NCBI GenBank assembly: GCA_947496465.1
Contig: CANMCX010000019.1
Location: 1 to 62,490, forward strand
Length of the DNA: 62,490 nucleotides
Origin: Marinifilum_A sediminis
Lineage (GTDB): Bacteria > Bacteroidota > Bacteroidia > Bacteroidales > Marinifilaceae
Reading direction: 5' to 3'
In this document: positions 46,278 through 54,939 of the stretch, piece after piece
Layout: each line of letters opens with the position of its first letter
Position numbering within the stretch: position 1 is the stretch's first letter
Made by a program: the position numbers and the translations under genes
The notes under the pieces: generated by a model
Told to the model about the DNA's origin: nothing
Databases searched by the model: none
What the model saw: only the letters and a program-made list of their open reading frames with translations

Positions 46278-47174
46278 CTATTTCAACCTATTAATCTCTT
46301 GTTCTGCTGTAGTTTTAGCCTGTTGATCACCATACTTTAAAACCTTCTGATAATACTCTAAAGCTTTTTTATTATTTTTCATCTCCCGATAAGCATAGGC
46401 AATATTGTTTAGCACTATAAAATCATGAGGATTCAATTTTTCAGCTTTTAAAAGTGGTTGAAGTGCTTTCTCAAAATTCTTCTCCACAAGGAAAGCAATG
46501 GATAAATTCGACAAACTTTCTATATGCTTTGGATAATGATTCAGCACAGCATTTGCAATCTCTTGCATGTTCTTCAACAAAGCGTCATCCATGGTATTGT
46601 ACAACTGCATTTGATAATCCTGTAATGCTCCTAAAAAAAAAACATCAGCATCACCCCTAGATTCATTTAATGTCCATGTCCATTGGTTTTTATTAATCAC
46701 AGAATAATTTACAGTTTTAATGATTTCATCCGTAAAATTTCTCCAATCTTTTATTTGTCCCAATACATATATTTTCCCAAATCTCATATCCAAACGGTTG
46801 GGATAAAGTTCAATCCCAGTTTCAATACTTTCAAATGCTTTCTTCAAATTCGACTGCTCATAATCTATTCTACTGCCTATAAATCCTGCTACCTTATTCA
46901 AACTATCCTTCACTAGTAATACCTTCTCTCCCTTAGGAGGTTTTCCACTTGCCAGCAATACAACTTCATTTCTGCTCTTAGCAAAATAGTAGTTAAACAA
47001 ACTTGTATACAATTCTGCATCTTTTGGCTGATCATTTTCCCATTTCTCCAGCAATTCTCTTTGCCTGATTGTATCTCGATTGTTGCTATATTCTTTAAAT
47101 TTCTCAAAGTAATTTTGAGCATTTAGCTGAAAGACGCAAAGCACTACTAGAAGGGTTGGTAATAATCTTTTCAT
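46278..47174 (-). CDS. exported TPR-repeat protein
   Basis: This 298-residue protein has a signal peptide (1-20, VFQLNAQ). It consists of helical TPR-like pairs; the clearest are SIAFLVEKNFEKALQPLLKA and NNIAYAYREMKNNKKALEYY near the end, with others at about 100-130. No enzyme motif is visible. It sits between the hydrolase at 47254 and the DUF4424-like gene, all on the minus strand, and probably serves as a scaffold or chaperone within this exported-enzyme cluster. Confidence 0.75.
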   Translation of the reverse strand: MKRLLPTLLVVLCVFQLNAQNYFEKFKEYSNNRDTIRQRELLEKWENDQPKDAELYTSLFNYYFAKSRNEVVLLASGKPPKGEKVLLVKDSLNKVAGFIGSRIDYEQSNLKKAFESIETGIELYPNRLDMRFGKIYVLGQIKDWRNFTDEIIKTVNYSVINKNQWTWTLNESRGDADVFFLGALQDYQMQLYNTMDDALLKNMQEIANAVLNHYPKHIESLSNLSIAFLVEKNFEKALQPLLKAEKLNPHDFIVLNNIAYAYREMKNNKKALEYYQKVLKYGDQQAKTTAEQEINRLK

Positions 47175-47253
47175 TTTCTATAATTTACTATATTGTATAT
47201 AATCTTCTAATTTAGTTTTATATACCGTCAATCCAAAAAATTGACAATATTCA

Positions 47254-48255
47254 TCACTCAATTATCCATTCCAGATAATCATCCAACAAGCTAGAGAATT
47301 CTTCCACATACTCATGCCCCTTGTCTTTATTGATGATCAACTTGGTATTCCCTCCTTGTTTGTCTATCTTCTCCATCAATCTTTTTTGATTGTCTATGGC
47401 AAAATCATTCTCTCCTGTAATCAATCCAATCCTTTTCTTTTGTGCTACAAAGTTCTCAATTGCTTTGTCTGATATATCCTTTGGCACTACCGGACAATTC
47501 ACCACCAACCCACTCATTGGAATTAGTTCGTCGAATGCGAGCTGAAGCGCCAAATAACCACCCGCCGACATGCCTGAAAAGACAATTTTGTTCGTGTCCA
47601 CAGGGAAAGATTCTGTTACATTCTCATAGATATTTCTCAGTTCTTTTATCGTTTTATCATCATCGTACTTCCACTTGTATTCTCCTTTATTCTTATTGCT
47701 AAATGCGTAGGATTGAACAAATACCGAAATGTATTCCGTTTGCATCACTTCCGATAACCACGATTTTTTCGCCCATTTCATATTGCTGCTATTGCCATGC
47801 AACACAAATACAAGTGGATAGCTTTTATCCTTATCGTAACCAGAAGGCAGAACTACCTCATGTTCAATATGAGAATTCTGATACCAATTGCGCTCTACTC
47901 TTGCCAATTCTTTAAAATTCGAATTCTCCTTATAATACTTGTCGTAAGAAGGATTGTCTAAACCAAAGCAGTATCCTTTTTCATGACCAGCTTTCCATAT
48001 TGCCGTTGCTTTTTTGTATTGTGCATTTCGGGTATACAAGCCTCCGAGAAAAGTAATCGCATCTTCCTCTTCGGCAGGAAAGGTTTTATAAGCGTATTCA
48101 GCAAGCAGAATCGCTGAATCCAATTGGTTATCATGATAATACTTTAAGGTACGAGGAATCATCTCCTCAAAGGAATTGTATTTATTAAGTTGTGCAAAAC
48201 TTGTGCTCACACTTACGGCCAATACACAAAGGGGCAAAAGGATTTTGGATCTCAT
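47254..48255 (-). CDS. exported alpha/beta-hydrolase (phospholipase/carboxylesterase type)
   Basis: This 333-residue protein has a signal peptide (1-21, STSFAQ). A ~110-residue helical N-terminal part (TPR-like, FLGGLYTRNAQYKKATAIW) is followed by the hydrolase fold: YPLVFVLHGNSSNM (oxyanion region), nucleophile S230 in FSGMSAGGYLAL, acid in GENDFAID and His in KGHEYVEE. It is the third distinct esterase-like gene in 8 kb. Substrate unknown. It lies 79 bases upstream of the TPR gene in the same direction. Confidence 0.83.
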   Translation of the reverse strand: MRSKILLPLCVLAVSVSTSFAQLNKYNSFEEMIPRTLKYYHDNQLDSAILLAEYAYKTFPAEEEDAITFLGGLYTRNAQYKKATAIWKAGHEKGYCFGLDNPSYDKYYKENSNFKELARVERNWYQNSHIEHEVVLPSGYDKDKSYPLVFVLHGNSSNMKWAKKSWLSEVMQTEYISVFVQSYAFSNKNKGEYKWKYDDDKTIKELRNIYENVTESFPVDTNKIVFSGMSAGGYLALQLAFDELIPMSGLVVNCPVVPKDISDKAIENFVAQKKRIGLITGENDFAIDNQKRLMEKIDKQGGNTKLIINKDKGHEYVEEFSSLLDDYLEWIIE

Positions 48256-48321
48256 CGTTTTATGAATTATTGTTTGTTTTGATACTTTATCATAGGCTAA
48301 TTTATAGCCTTAAGCTATTTA

Positions 48322-49185
48322 TTATCCCAATTCAAATGTGGTCACTCCATAAACCTTATTCAACTCAAAATCTGGAGGATTGCCATAGTACATTCTTGCG
48401 CACTCAAAAACATAATTGGCGACATATTTTTTTACAAGAGCCCTTGCTCCCTGATTGATAAATGGAATATCCAAATACAAAGGCTCTCCAACTACTGAAT
48501 TCAAACATGCTTTGTAAAGCTCTTCTGCAATACTGTCATTATTTGCAAATAGTGGACAAACCTTATATCCAACATAGGCTTTCCTTACAATGGCAAAGCC
48601 TTTCAATTCACCATCTTCTACATACTTAAATGTTTTGTTCCCGGGCAATTGTAACCAGGGAATGAGAAACTGCGGACGCGAAAATCCAAAACATTCTTTG
48701 TCGTAAGCTACAATCGTTGCCACATCTTCTTCTCTTATGGGATAAATGTTTTGATCCAGATCGAATGGCATTCCCATCTTTTCGTATCGAATATCCCTGT
48801 AGGCTATTTCAAAGCCACCTTTCTGGTAGAATGCCTGCATATCCACCACTCCATCCATTCCTATGCTTGCATCCTTATTTAATCTCGATAGCAAAGTATC
48901 TCGTCTTTGATACCACAATTTCCGACCTATGCCTTTTGATCTGCACTCGGGAAGCACAATAAAGAAGCCCATAAAACCAAATTCTCCATTATAAGAAACA
49001 ATCGATCCGCCTCCTATCAACTCTCCTTGATAATAGTATCCATAAAATCCATCCGGATCAGTTGCCCAAAATACATCGGCATCCTTAGGACCAGGATTCC
49101 ACCCTTCCTCTTCAGCCCATTTTAATAGAATTTGTAAGCCCTTAAAATCCAATTTCTGAAATTGCAATTGATCCATATTGTCCAT
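48322..49185 (-). CDS. GNAT-family N-acetyltransferase with C-terminal extension
   Basis: About 287 residues from ATG 49185; a TTG 24 bases upstream is in frame but unlikely. The N-terminal GNAT domain (about 5-135) has the acetyl-CoA loop as PECRSKGIGRKLW, preceded by GFMGFFIVLP. The second half (about 145-285) is a separate acetyltransferase-like domain (FKYVEDGELKGFAIVRKAYVGYKVCPLFAN, CARMYYG), the double-GNAT architecture seen in YitH/Acetyltransf_18-type proteins. It is cytosolic, unlike its exported neighbours. Substrate unknown. Confidence 0.85.
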   Translation of the reverse strand: MDNMDQLQFQKLDFKGLQILLKWAEEEGWNPGPKDADVFWATDPDGFYGYYYQGELIGGGSIVSYNGEFGFMGFFIVLPECRSKGIGRKLWYQRRDTLLSRLNKDASIGMDGVVDMQAFYQKGGFEIAYRDIRYEKMGMPFDLDQNIYPIREEDVATIVAYDKECFGFSRPQFLIPWLQLPGNKTFKYVEDGELKGFAIVRKAYVGYKVCPLFANNDSIAEELYKACLNSVVGEPLYLDIPFINQGARALVKKYVANYVFECARMYYGNPPDFELNKVYGVTTFELG

Positions 49186-49303
49186 AAATCTTTTATTTAA
49201 GTCTACCAATTCCTAAAATATACGACATTAGAATCAAGTTGGAAAAACCTACGAAGTACAAATCTTCTTTGTTGTGAAATTTATATTTATGACCCAAAAC
49301 TTA

Positions 49304-49400
49304 TAAATTGATAATTACTATAAATCTAACCTTCCGTAAAAGAAGAAAACGGTTTTAACTGCTTTCGCAGAGCACGAGCAACAAGCTCGCGCTAGTAGGG
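49304..49400. repeat. REP-like element, copy A
   Basis: About 95 bp, very similar to 51819-51906 and 54844-54933. Shared core: TAAATCTAACCTTCCG, a purine-rich stretch, GTTTTAACTGCT, then GAGCACGAGC..AAGCTCGCGCTAG. It contains the inner palindrome CGAGCAACAAGCTCG. It lies 43 bases behind the stop of the lipoprotein gene at 49443 and upstream of the GNAT gene. Confidence 0.85.
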
Positions 49401-49442
49401 AATGCGAACACCATATACTCTATACTAGCACATTAGGCAATA

Positions 49443-50495
49443 TTAATATTGATAAAAAGAAAAACTAATGTCTATTGCTGAATACAAATTGTAATCCAAA
49501 ATAATTAATTGATTTTCGTCAACAAATATTTTTCTTCCGTTCTCATTTATTGGAAGGGACTCTTCAAAAATAAATGTTGAAGCATTGTATCTGTTTATTG
49601 ATGAATCATTTTGGATAGAATATATATAAGTCCCGTTTGCATTTATAAAATAATCTTCAAATTCTCTTACACTATCTAATTCAGGTTTATTAGATATCCA
49701 TAACTTACTTTTTTGAAGAATTTTCCCTGCCTCACCTGTCAAAATAAAGTCAACATTATCATTGGTCTTAGTGAATGAATTATAACTACCCTTACCTAAG
49801 GCAAAGTCTAAATAATTACCTTGATTATCAAAAACAAATTCATGAAAATAATTCCTAGTTGAATAGCGTGGGAATGATGCACATTTAACTTGATTTTCAT
49901 TTAAGATATCTCGATAAACAAGCAGGTATCCATAATTAGGATTGTAAACAGGATCACCGGCTTGATTAATTAAAGTAAAATCTTGTCTATTATAAACTGA
50001 AACAAAACGTTTAGCATAAACCTGGTGACTTACAAATAATAAACCATCTTTAATTTGAACACTCGATATAAAACTATCAGGAATAGTTAAACTAGTTATT
50101 TCAGTTAAATCAATAGGATCAAGAATAGTTAGTTTATCTCCACGAAAGAAATAGAGTTCTATTTGATCGTTGTATACCCCAATTGCAGTAGTAGGCTGAG
50201 TAGTATTATATAAACCTTTAATCTTTCTTTGGGCCGATATCTCTTTTAATTCATAATTAAACGCATTGATTTTAAAATCAGTAACTCTCCTATTATAATT
50301 CATATTATAGGTAAAATAGTAGATAAGTTTGTCTTGTGGATTAAACAATATATCATCATCCAGTCCATCTTCCTCAATTTTAAACTTAACTTTATTTAAT
50401 GTTGTTGGAGATTGTATATCATCCTTACTACAACCAAATAAAGTAATTACAAATAATATAATTACTATATTTATTTTTGCATTAATTTTATTCAT
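49443..50495 (-). CDS. hypothetical lipoprotein, possible beta-propeller
   Basis: This 350-residue protein has a lipoprotein signal with lipobox LFGC (Cys at about 22), followed by SKDD, compatible with surface or outer-membrane export. The body is beta-strand-rich with repeated segments such as DLTEITSLTIPDSFIS, GLLFVSHQVYAKRFVSVYN and NGTYIYSIQNDSSINRYN, reminiscent of propeller blades. No family is recognised. It starts 9 bases after the stop of the MORN/TonB-C gene at 50505, so the two are co-transcribed. REP-like copy A follows its stop. Confidence 0.6.
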   Translation of the reverse strand: MNKINAKINIVIILFVITLFGCSKDDIQSPTTLNKVKFKIEEDGLDDDILFNPQDKLIYYFTYNMNYNRRVTDFKINAFNYELKEISAQRKIKGLYNTTQPTTAIGVYNDQIELYFFRGDKLTILDPIDLTEITSLTIPDSFISSVQIKDGLLFVSHQVYAKRFVSVYNRQDFTLINQAGDPVYNPNYGYLLVYRDILNENQVKCASFPRYSTRNYFHEFVFDNQGNYLDFALGKGSYNSFTKTNDNVDFILTGEAGKILQKSKLWISNKPELDSVREFEDYFINANGTYIYSIQNDSSINRYNASTFIFEESLPINENGRKIFVDENQLIILDYNLYSAIDISFSFYQY

Positions 50496-50504
50496 AACTA
50501 TAAG

Positions 50505-51677
50505 TTATTTAATTCCAAATAAATTTATGGATAGATTATTGTAATTGTACTCAGGGAAATAAAACTTGCCTTCAATAAAAAGAATACATACGAATATGTC
50601 ACACCCTATACTTTGATCATCTCTTCTCTGAGGTTCAAACTTGTTAAGTTTCTTTAAATTCTCTTCGAATGGTTTTATTATCATTTTATTATTTGAATGA
50701 ACCTTTACATTATCAACTACACCTGTTTCAAGAACTGAGAATTGTACTAACGACCAAAAATTATCGTTTGAATTTATTGATTTTAAAATTAAGGCTATAT
50801 CGTTAGCGAGTGCTGTACCTATATTTGAATACCCTTTATATTTAATTGATGATTTAAAATCATTAGTACTAAAACTTATATCATTATTCCTAAAATTCAC
50901 GGGAACTCCAATTAATCTAACATTTTTGTTCTCTCTATCGTTCTCCCTTGGAATAGATATGTATTTATAAATTTCGACGTTCTCATGCTTATCATAACCA
51001 CAAAGCTTAGTAATTATTCTGGGGTTTTTAAAACCATCATGTATTCCATAAGTTTCAGTCCTAACAAATACTCCATTCTCAAAGTATTCTTTTCCCTGAC
51101 AAGTTCGCTCTCTCCAGTTCCAGCCTCCTTCCATCTTTCCATTACTTATTTTACCTGAAATAAAGTGTTTTTTAGAATTTTTATATAGGGCATTTATTTT
51201 ATCTTTATACTTACCATTGGCATTTAAGAATACTACCTTTCCATTTTTTTTATAGAATTCCTTAACAAATGGCTCATTCTTAGTGTAAATAATTTTTTTC
51301 TGAATAAGCCCATTGTCATAATAAAATGTCCATAAGCTATCTCTCAGAAAATTATCTGAATATCCTGTAAATTTAATTTGACCATTTTTATAATAAGAAG
51401 TCACCCGATGTTTGTCAACGATGGAGTCATTTAAATATTTATAAGCAATAGTATTATCCAAATAAAAATCACAGGTATTATTGCTAAATCCAAAAGAATC
51501 TCCAATTATAGTTTCCCTATAAAACTCAGCTCTATTTTTAGTTGTAATATCACCAACATCATCTAAATAGATTCTTATTGTATCACCCTTAACTTCAAAA
51601 AATAAAATATCACTTCCTTTTGTAATAGAAACAAATAGAAGTACTAATAAATACGTGAATAACAGTTTTAATTTCAT
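50505..51677 (-). CDS. exported MORN_2 (YwqK-like) repeat protein with TonB-C-like end
   Basis: About 390 residues from ATG 51677; an in-frame TTG nine bases earlier is less likely. Signal peptide LLFTYLLVLLFVSITKG. Residues about 95-205 hold MORN_2 repeats (YYKNGQIKFTGYSDN, YYDNGLIQKKIIY, FYKKNGKVVFLNANGKY). The C-terminal ~100 residues (VQFSVLETGVVDNVKV, PFEENLKKLNKFEPQ, DIFVCILFI) look like the beta-sheet fold of a TonB C-terminal domain. Such fusions are common in Bacteroidetes without a demonstrated role. It is the first gene of a two-gene operon with the lipoprotein at 49443. Confidence 0.7.
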   Translation of the reverse strand: MKLKLLFTYLLVLLFVSITKGSDILFFEVKGDTIRIYLDDVGDITTKNRAEFYRETIIGDSFGFSNNTCDFYLDNTIAYKYLNDSIVDKHRVTSYYKNGQIKFTGYSDNFLRDSLWTFYYDNGLIQKKIIYTKNEPFVKEFYKKNGKVVFLNANGKYKDKINALYKNSKKHFISGKISNGKMEGGWNWRERTCQGKEYFENGVFVRTETYGIHDGFKNPRIITKLCGYDKHENVEIYKYISIPRENDRENKNVRLIGVPVNFRNNDISFSTNDFKSSIKYKGYSNIGTALANDIALILKSINSNDNFWSLVQFSVLETGVVDNVKVHSNNKMIIKPFEENLKKLNKFEPQRRDDQSIGCDIFVCILFIEGKFYFPEYNYNNLSINLFGIK

Positions 51678-51818
51678 TTTTTCCAATTAATGTGTCAAAA
51701 TTGAAGATCCTTTACATTACTATTCATTGTCCAACTCCTTGCCTCATCCAAAGCATTCAATACTTTCTTGCATAGCTTCTTCAATCTATTGCTTAAGTTA
51801 TTTCAATGAATAAGTTTT

Positions 51819-51906
51819 AAATTGATAATTACTATAAATCTAACCTTCCGTAAAAGAAGAAAACAGTTTTAACTGCTTACGCAGAGCACGAGCTACAAGC
51901 TAGCAC
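51819..51906. repeat. REP-like element, copy B
   Basis: About 88 bp. From TTGATAATTACTATAAATC to GCACGAGCTACAAGCT it differs from copy A at only a few positions. The right arm of the palindrome is degraded (AGCTAGCACC). It ends three bases before the serine-hydrolase stop codon at 51910. Confidence 0.85.
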
Positions 51907-51909
51907 CAA

Positions 51910-53712
51910 TTATTTTCTCGTAGCTTTAAAGCTGCCGTTTGGTTGTATCAATACGATTTCTTTTATCGATTTATCATCAGATTCCACAAACTCAACTTTA
52001 AATCCCTCTAAAGTTTTAAAAGAAAACTTATGCTTGTCTGTTGCCAACAACTCGTACTCTGGCTGTCCTTTTACAAAAAGATAGAGCTTACTTTCATTTT
52101 TAATGTATACTTTAATTTCAGTTCCAGCCAACTCATAAGTCCCTGCATAGCTTACTAAAGTCTCTTTCTTAACATCAATTACATTTGGCTTGTGCTTAAA
52201 TTCAATCGGATGATCCAAAGTTCTCTCCACCTTCATTTTCACCAATGAAATCTCTCCACTATTATTGGTCGTAAAATTCAATCGCAAAGGACTATTCCCC
52301 GTAGTATCAATTCCTGTTTTGGTCACCTCAATGGGTTCAAAAATATCATAATGCACATGCTTTAAATAGAATGTTTTCAACTTAAAGTTTGCAAATAAGG
52401 AGTCATTTTTATTGCTGATATTGAATTCACCATAGCCAGGATTTGAATACTTACCCGTATAATCCTGCAAAATATGCGATGGTTTTGTGTTTTCTATTTT
52501 CGAAGATCCCTTTTTAGAATTCGCCTCTTTCTCTTCTTCTTTAGCCTTTAATGTATTCTTTGCAAATCGTTTCGCCCAATCTACTTTTTGCACTTTTAAC
52601 ATTCTATCGGCAACCGTATTTCTAACCAAATTGGGAACCGCTGAAGCATTTTGATTGGTTAAGACAACCACCCCAATACTATCACTTGGGAAAAAAGCCA
52701 CATTGGCAGAAAAGCCATCAATGTTTCCACCATGCTGAACTCGATAATGTCCTTTATAAGATGAAAGAAACCAGCCATAACCATAGTTCGATAGGTGAAT
52801 ATCCGGAAACTCTTTATCGGGAAGAGCTCCACTAATCACCATTTGAGAACTTATCGCCTCATCCACATAAGCTTCAGGAAGTATCTGCTCACCCTTAAAC
52901 TTTCCTTTATTTATCCAGGTAATCAGCCAGTTCGACATCTCATTCACACTACTGTTAATGCTACCTGCCGGACTCATCCCTGCAATATGATAGTAATCCA
53001 TTTTGCTTAGTATACTGTCCTTTTGTAACTGATATCCAATGGCAATGTTCGAGCTTTTCTCCAATTCGTCAATAGATACATTCGACCTAATCATACCCAA
53101 TGGGGTAAAGAAGCGCTCTTTTATATTTTCCTCCCAGCTTTTTCCGGTAATACGTTCCGCAATTACACCCTGAGCCAGAAACATGAAGTTGTTGTAATGC
53201 CATTTTTCCCTTACACCCGTAAAAGGTTCCTGATTTTGTACACGAAGAAGCAGGCTATCTTTATTATAGGTCGGAAAAAGATACCATGAATAATCATGAC
53301 GAGGCAAGCCGGTTCTATGACACATTAAATCTTTTACAATGATGTGCTTATTCATATCATCATTGTAAAACTTAAAATCAGATAGGTATTTCAATGGGCT
53401 TTCATCAAAAGAGATTTTATCTTCCTGGCGCAATTGACCCAAAATAGAAGATGTAAAGGCTTTTGAACTTGAACCAATCGCATACAAGGTATTGGCATCA
53501 GCAGGAATTTTATTTTCAACATCTTTGTACCCAAATCCTTTGGCATAAATAATTTTATCGCCTTCGACTATAGCTACAGCAAAGCCTGGTGCTTTGGTAA
53601 CTTCCAGAATGCTTTCCAATTCTTTTTCCAAGCCTTTTAAACGCTTATCCTGTTGGGCAAATACCGTTGATACCGAGAGGATGGTCAATAGGGCAATTAG
53701 TATTTTTTTCAT
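51910..53712 (-). CDS. exported serine hydrolase, class-C beta-lactamase/penicillin-binding fold, with DUF3471-like tail
   Basis: This 600-residue protein has a signal peptide (1-19, STVFAQ). The beta-lactamase-related domain at about 30-375 carries SxxK as S81-S-S-K84 (AIGSSSKAFTSS), YxN as YNN near 176 (WHYNNFMFLAQG) and HGG in VQHGGNIDGF. The remaining ~200 residues form a beta-rich tail (YTGKYSNPGYGEFNI, YAGTYELAGTEIKVYI) typical of DUF3471-type extensions. Family members hydrolyse D-amino-acid peptides, esters or beta-lactams; the long tail points to a peptidase or esterase rather than a resistance enzyme. Confidence 0.9.
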   Translation of the reverse strand: MKKILIALLTILSVSTVFAQQDKRLKGLEKELESILEVTKAPGFAVAIVEGDKIIYAKGFGYKDVENKIPADANTLYAIGSSSKAFTSSILGQLRQEDKISFDESPLKYLSDFKFYNDDMNKHIIVKDLMCHRTGLPRHDYSWYLFPTYNKDSLLLRVQNQEPFTGVREKWHYNNFMFLAQGVIAERITGKSWEENIKERFFTPLGMIRSNVSIDELEKSSNIAIGYQLQKDSILSKMDYYHIAGMSPAGSINSSVNEMSNWLITWINKGKFKGEQILPEAYVDEAISSQMVISGALPDKEFPDIHLSNYGYGWFLSSYKGHYRVQHGGNIDGFSANVAFFPSDSIGVVVLTNQNASAVPNLVRNTVADRMLKVQKVDWAKRFAKNTLKAKEEEKEANSKKGSSKIENTKPSHILQDYTGKYSNPGYGEFNISNKNDSLFANFKLKTFYLKHVHYDIFEPIEVTKTGIDTTGNSPLRLNFTTNNSGEISLVKMKVERTLDHPIEFKHKPNVIDVKKETLVSYAGTYELAGTEIKVYIKNESKLYLFVKGQPEYELLATDKHKFSFKTLEGFKVEFVESDDKSIKEIVLIQPNGSFKATRK

Positions 53713-53879
53713 GACTGTTTGGGTTTAGTATGAATTACTTCTATTATTAGTTTTAATGATTGGAGGTAAATAGCAGATTTAGGGAGCGTATCCGTCCAAT
53801 AGGAAAGGATAATCGGATGTAAATCCAATGTTGAATGACCCTCGAAACCCGCTATTAATTCCTACATTATTGGGTTTTG

Positions 53880-54761
53880 TTATTTTAAGCCTGTTAATAC
53901 TTCTTCTGCATTTTTATTATTAGGATTTAACTCTAAAGATTTTTCATAAGCCTTAATTGCCAATTCCTTGTCTCCCAGATCCAGCAAACATTCACCATAA
54001 CTGTCAAACGTATTGTAGGCATTTGGGTGCAATTCCGTATTCAATTTAAAAAGCTTTAATGCATCTTCTTTTTCACCCTGATTCTTTAGCTGATAAGCAA
54101 AATTATTAATCCAGTTTTCACGTAAATCATACTCAGAATTGGTCACATCCCCTTGCTTGACAATTCGTATGATTTCATCAATACTTTTCCCTTCATCTAC
54201 TAATTCTGTTAGTTTTTTTCGATTCAAATTTTTTAGTTTCTCTCTTTGCTCTGCTAAAGTTTCAACACCATATTCAATTCTCTCTGCATCCGTAATTTTT
54301 GTGGAATCCAACTCTTCTCTCACAACAACATTATTATCTAGGCGAGTATATTGCGTTCCATAAATCTGAGCTTTATTTATGCTCAACAAATACCTGTCGC
54401 TTATAGCAGCCAAAAGCCATTTGTTTCTTGTTGAATCCAATTCTATAGATTTTGTCATTAGCTTTACCGCCAATGCATAGGTAACGGAGTCTTCACCATG
54501 ATGAAAAATTAGTGCAGCGTTCTGATAGTCTATGGAGGTACGAACTTTATTGGAATCTAGTAACTCGTAAACTCTAGCTTCTCTCAGGCTATCATTTTTT
54601 TGTCTGATACTCCGGTCTAGATGCTGCATTCTATCCTCCTGGTCACTTTTAAAAATCTCAATCAATTCCTGATTGTCCACAACTTCCTTCTGAACTTTGT
54701 CATTCTTGAAATTGCAGGAAATAATTCCGAACATACTTGCTAGTAAAATAATTCTTCTCAT
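53880..54761 (-). CDS. TPR-repeat lipoprotein
   Basis: This 293-residue protein has a lipoprotein signal with lipobox IISC (Cys at 16). A charged coiled-coil-like stretch (HLDRSIRQKNDSLREARVYELLD) follows, then TPR pairs, clearest at the end: NAYNTFDSYGECLLDLGDKELAIKAY and LELNPNNKNAEEVL. The middle contains IIRIVKQGDVTNSEYDLREN, unassigned. It is an interaction scaffold by family; the partner is unknown. It lies between the serine hydrolase and REP-like copy C. Confidence 0.75.
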   Translation of the reverse strand: MRRIILLASMFGIISCNFKNDKVQKEVVDNQELIEIFKSDQEDRMQHLDRSIRQKNDSLREARVYELLDSNKVRTSIDYQNAALIFHHGEDSVTYALAVKLMTKSIELDSTRNKWLLAAISDRYLLSINKAQIYGTQYTRLDNNVVVREELDSTKITDAERIEYGVETLAEQREKLKNLNRKKLTELVDEGKSIDEIIRIVKQGDVTNSEYDLRENWINNFAYQLKNQGEKEDALKLFKLNTELHPNAYNTFDSYGECLLDLGDKELAIKAYEKSLELNPNNKNAEEVLTGLK

Positions 54762-54843
54762 ATTCCTATTTTATTAAATGTAAACTTCTTATAAGTGCCA
54801 ATTTGTATCTTAATGCATTAGATTACCATCCTTTCAACTTTCT

Positions 54844-54933
54844 TATTATTATAAATCTATCCTTCCGAAAGGGAAGAGAAGGTTTTTAACTGCTATCGTA
54901 GAGCACGAGCTACAAGCTCGCGCTAGCAGAGGG
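54844..54933. repeat. REP-like element, copy C (most complete palindrome)
   Basis: About 90 bp related to copies A and B. The end forms a nested palindrome: outer CTGCTA..TAGCAG, inner CGAGCT-ACA-AGCTCG. It ends seven bases before the stop codon of the DUF262-HNH gene at 54940. Confidence 0.88.
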
Positions 54934-54939
54934 TAATTA

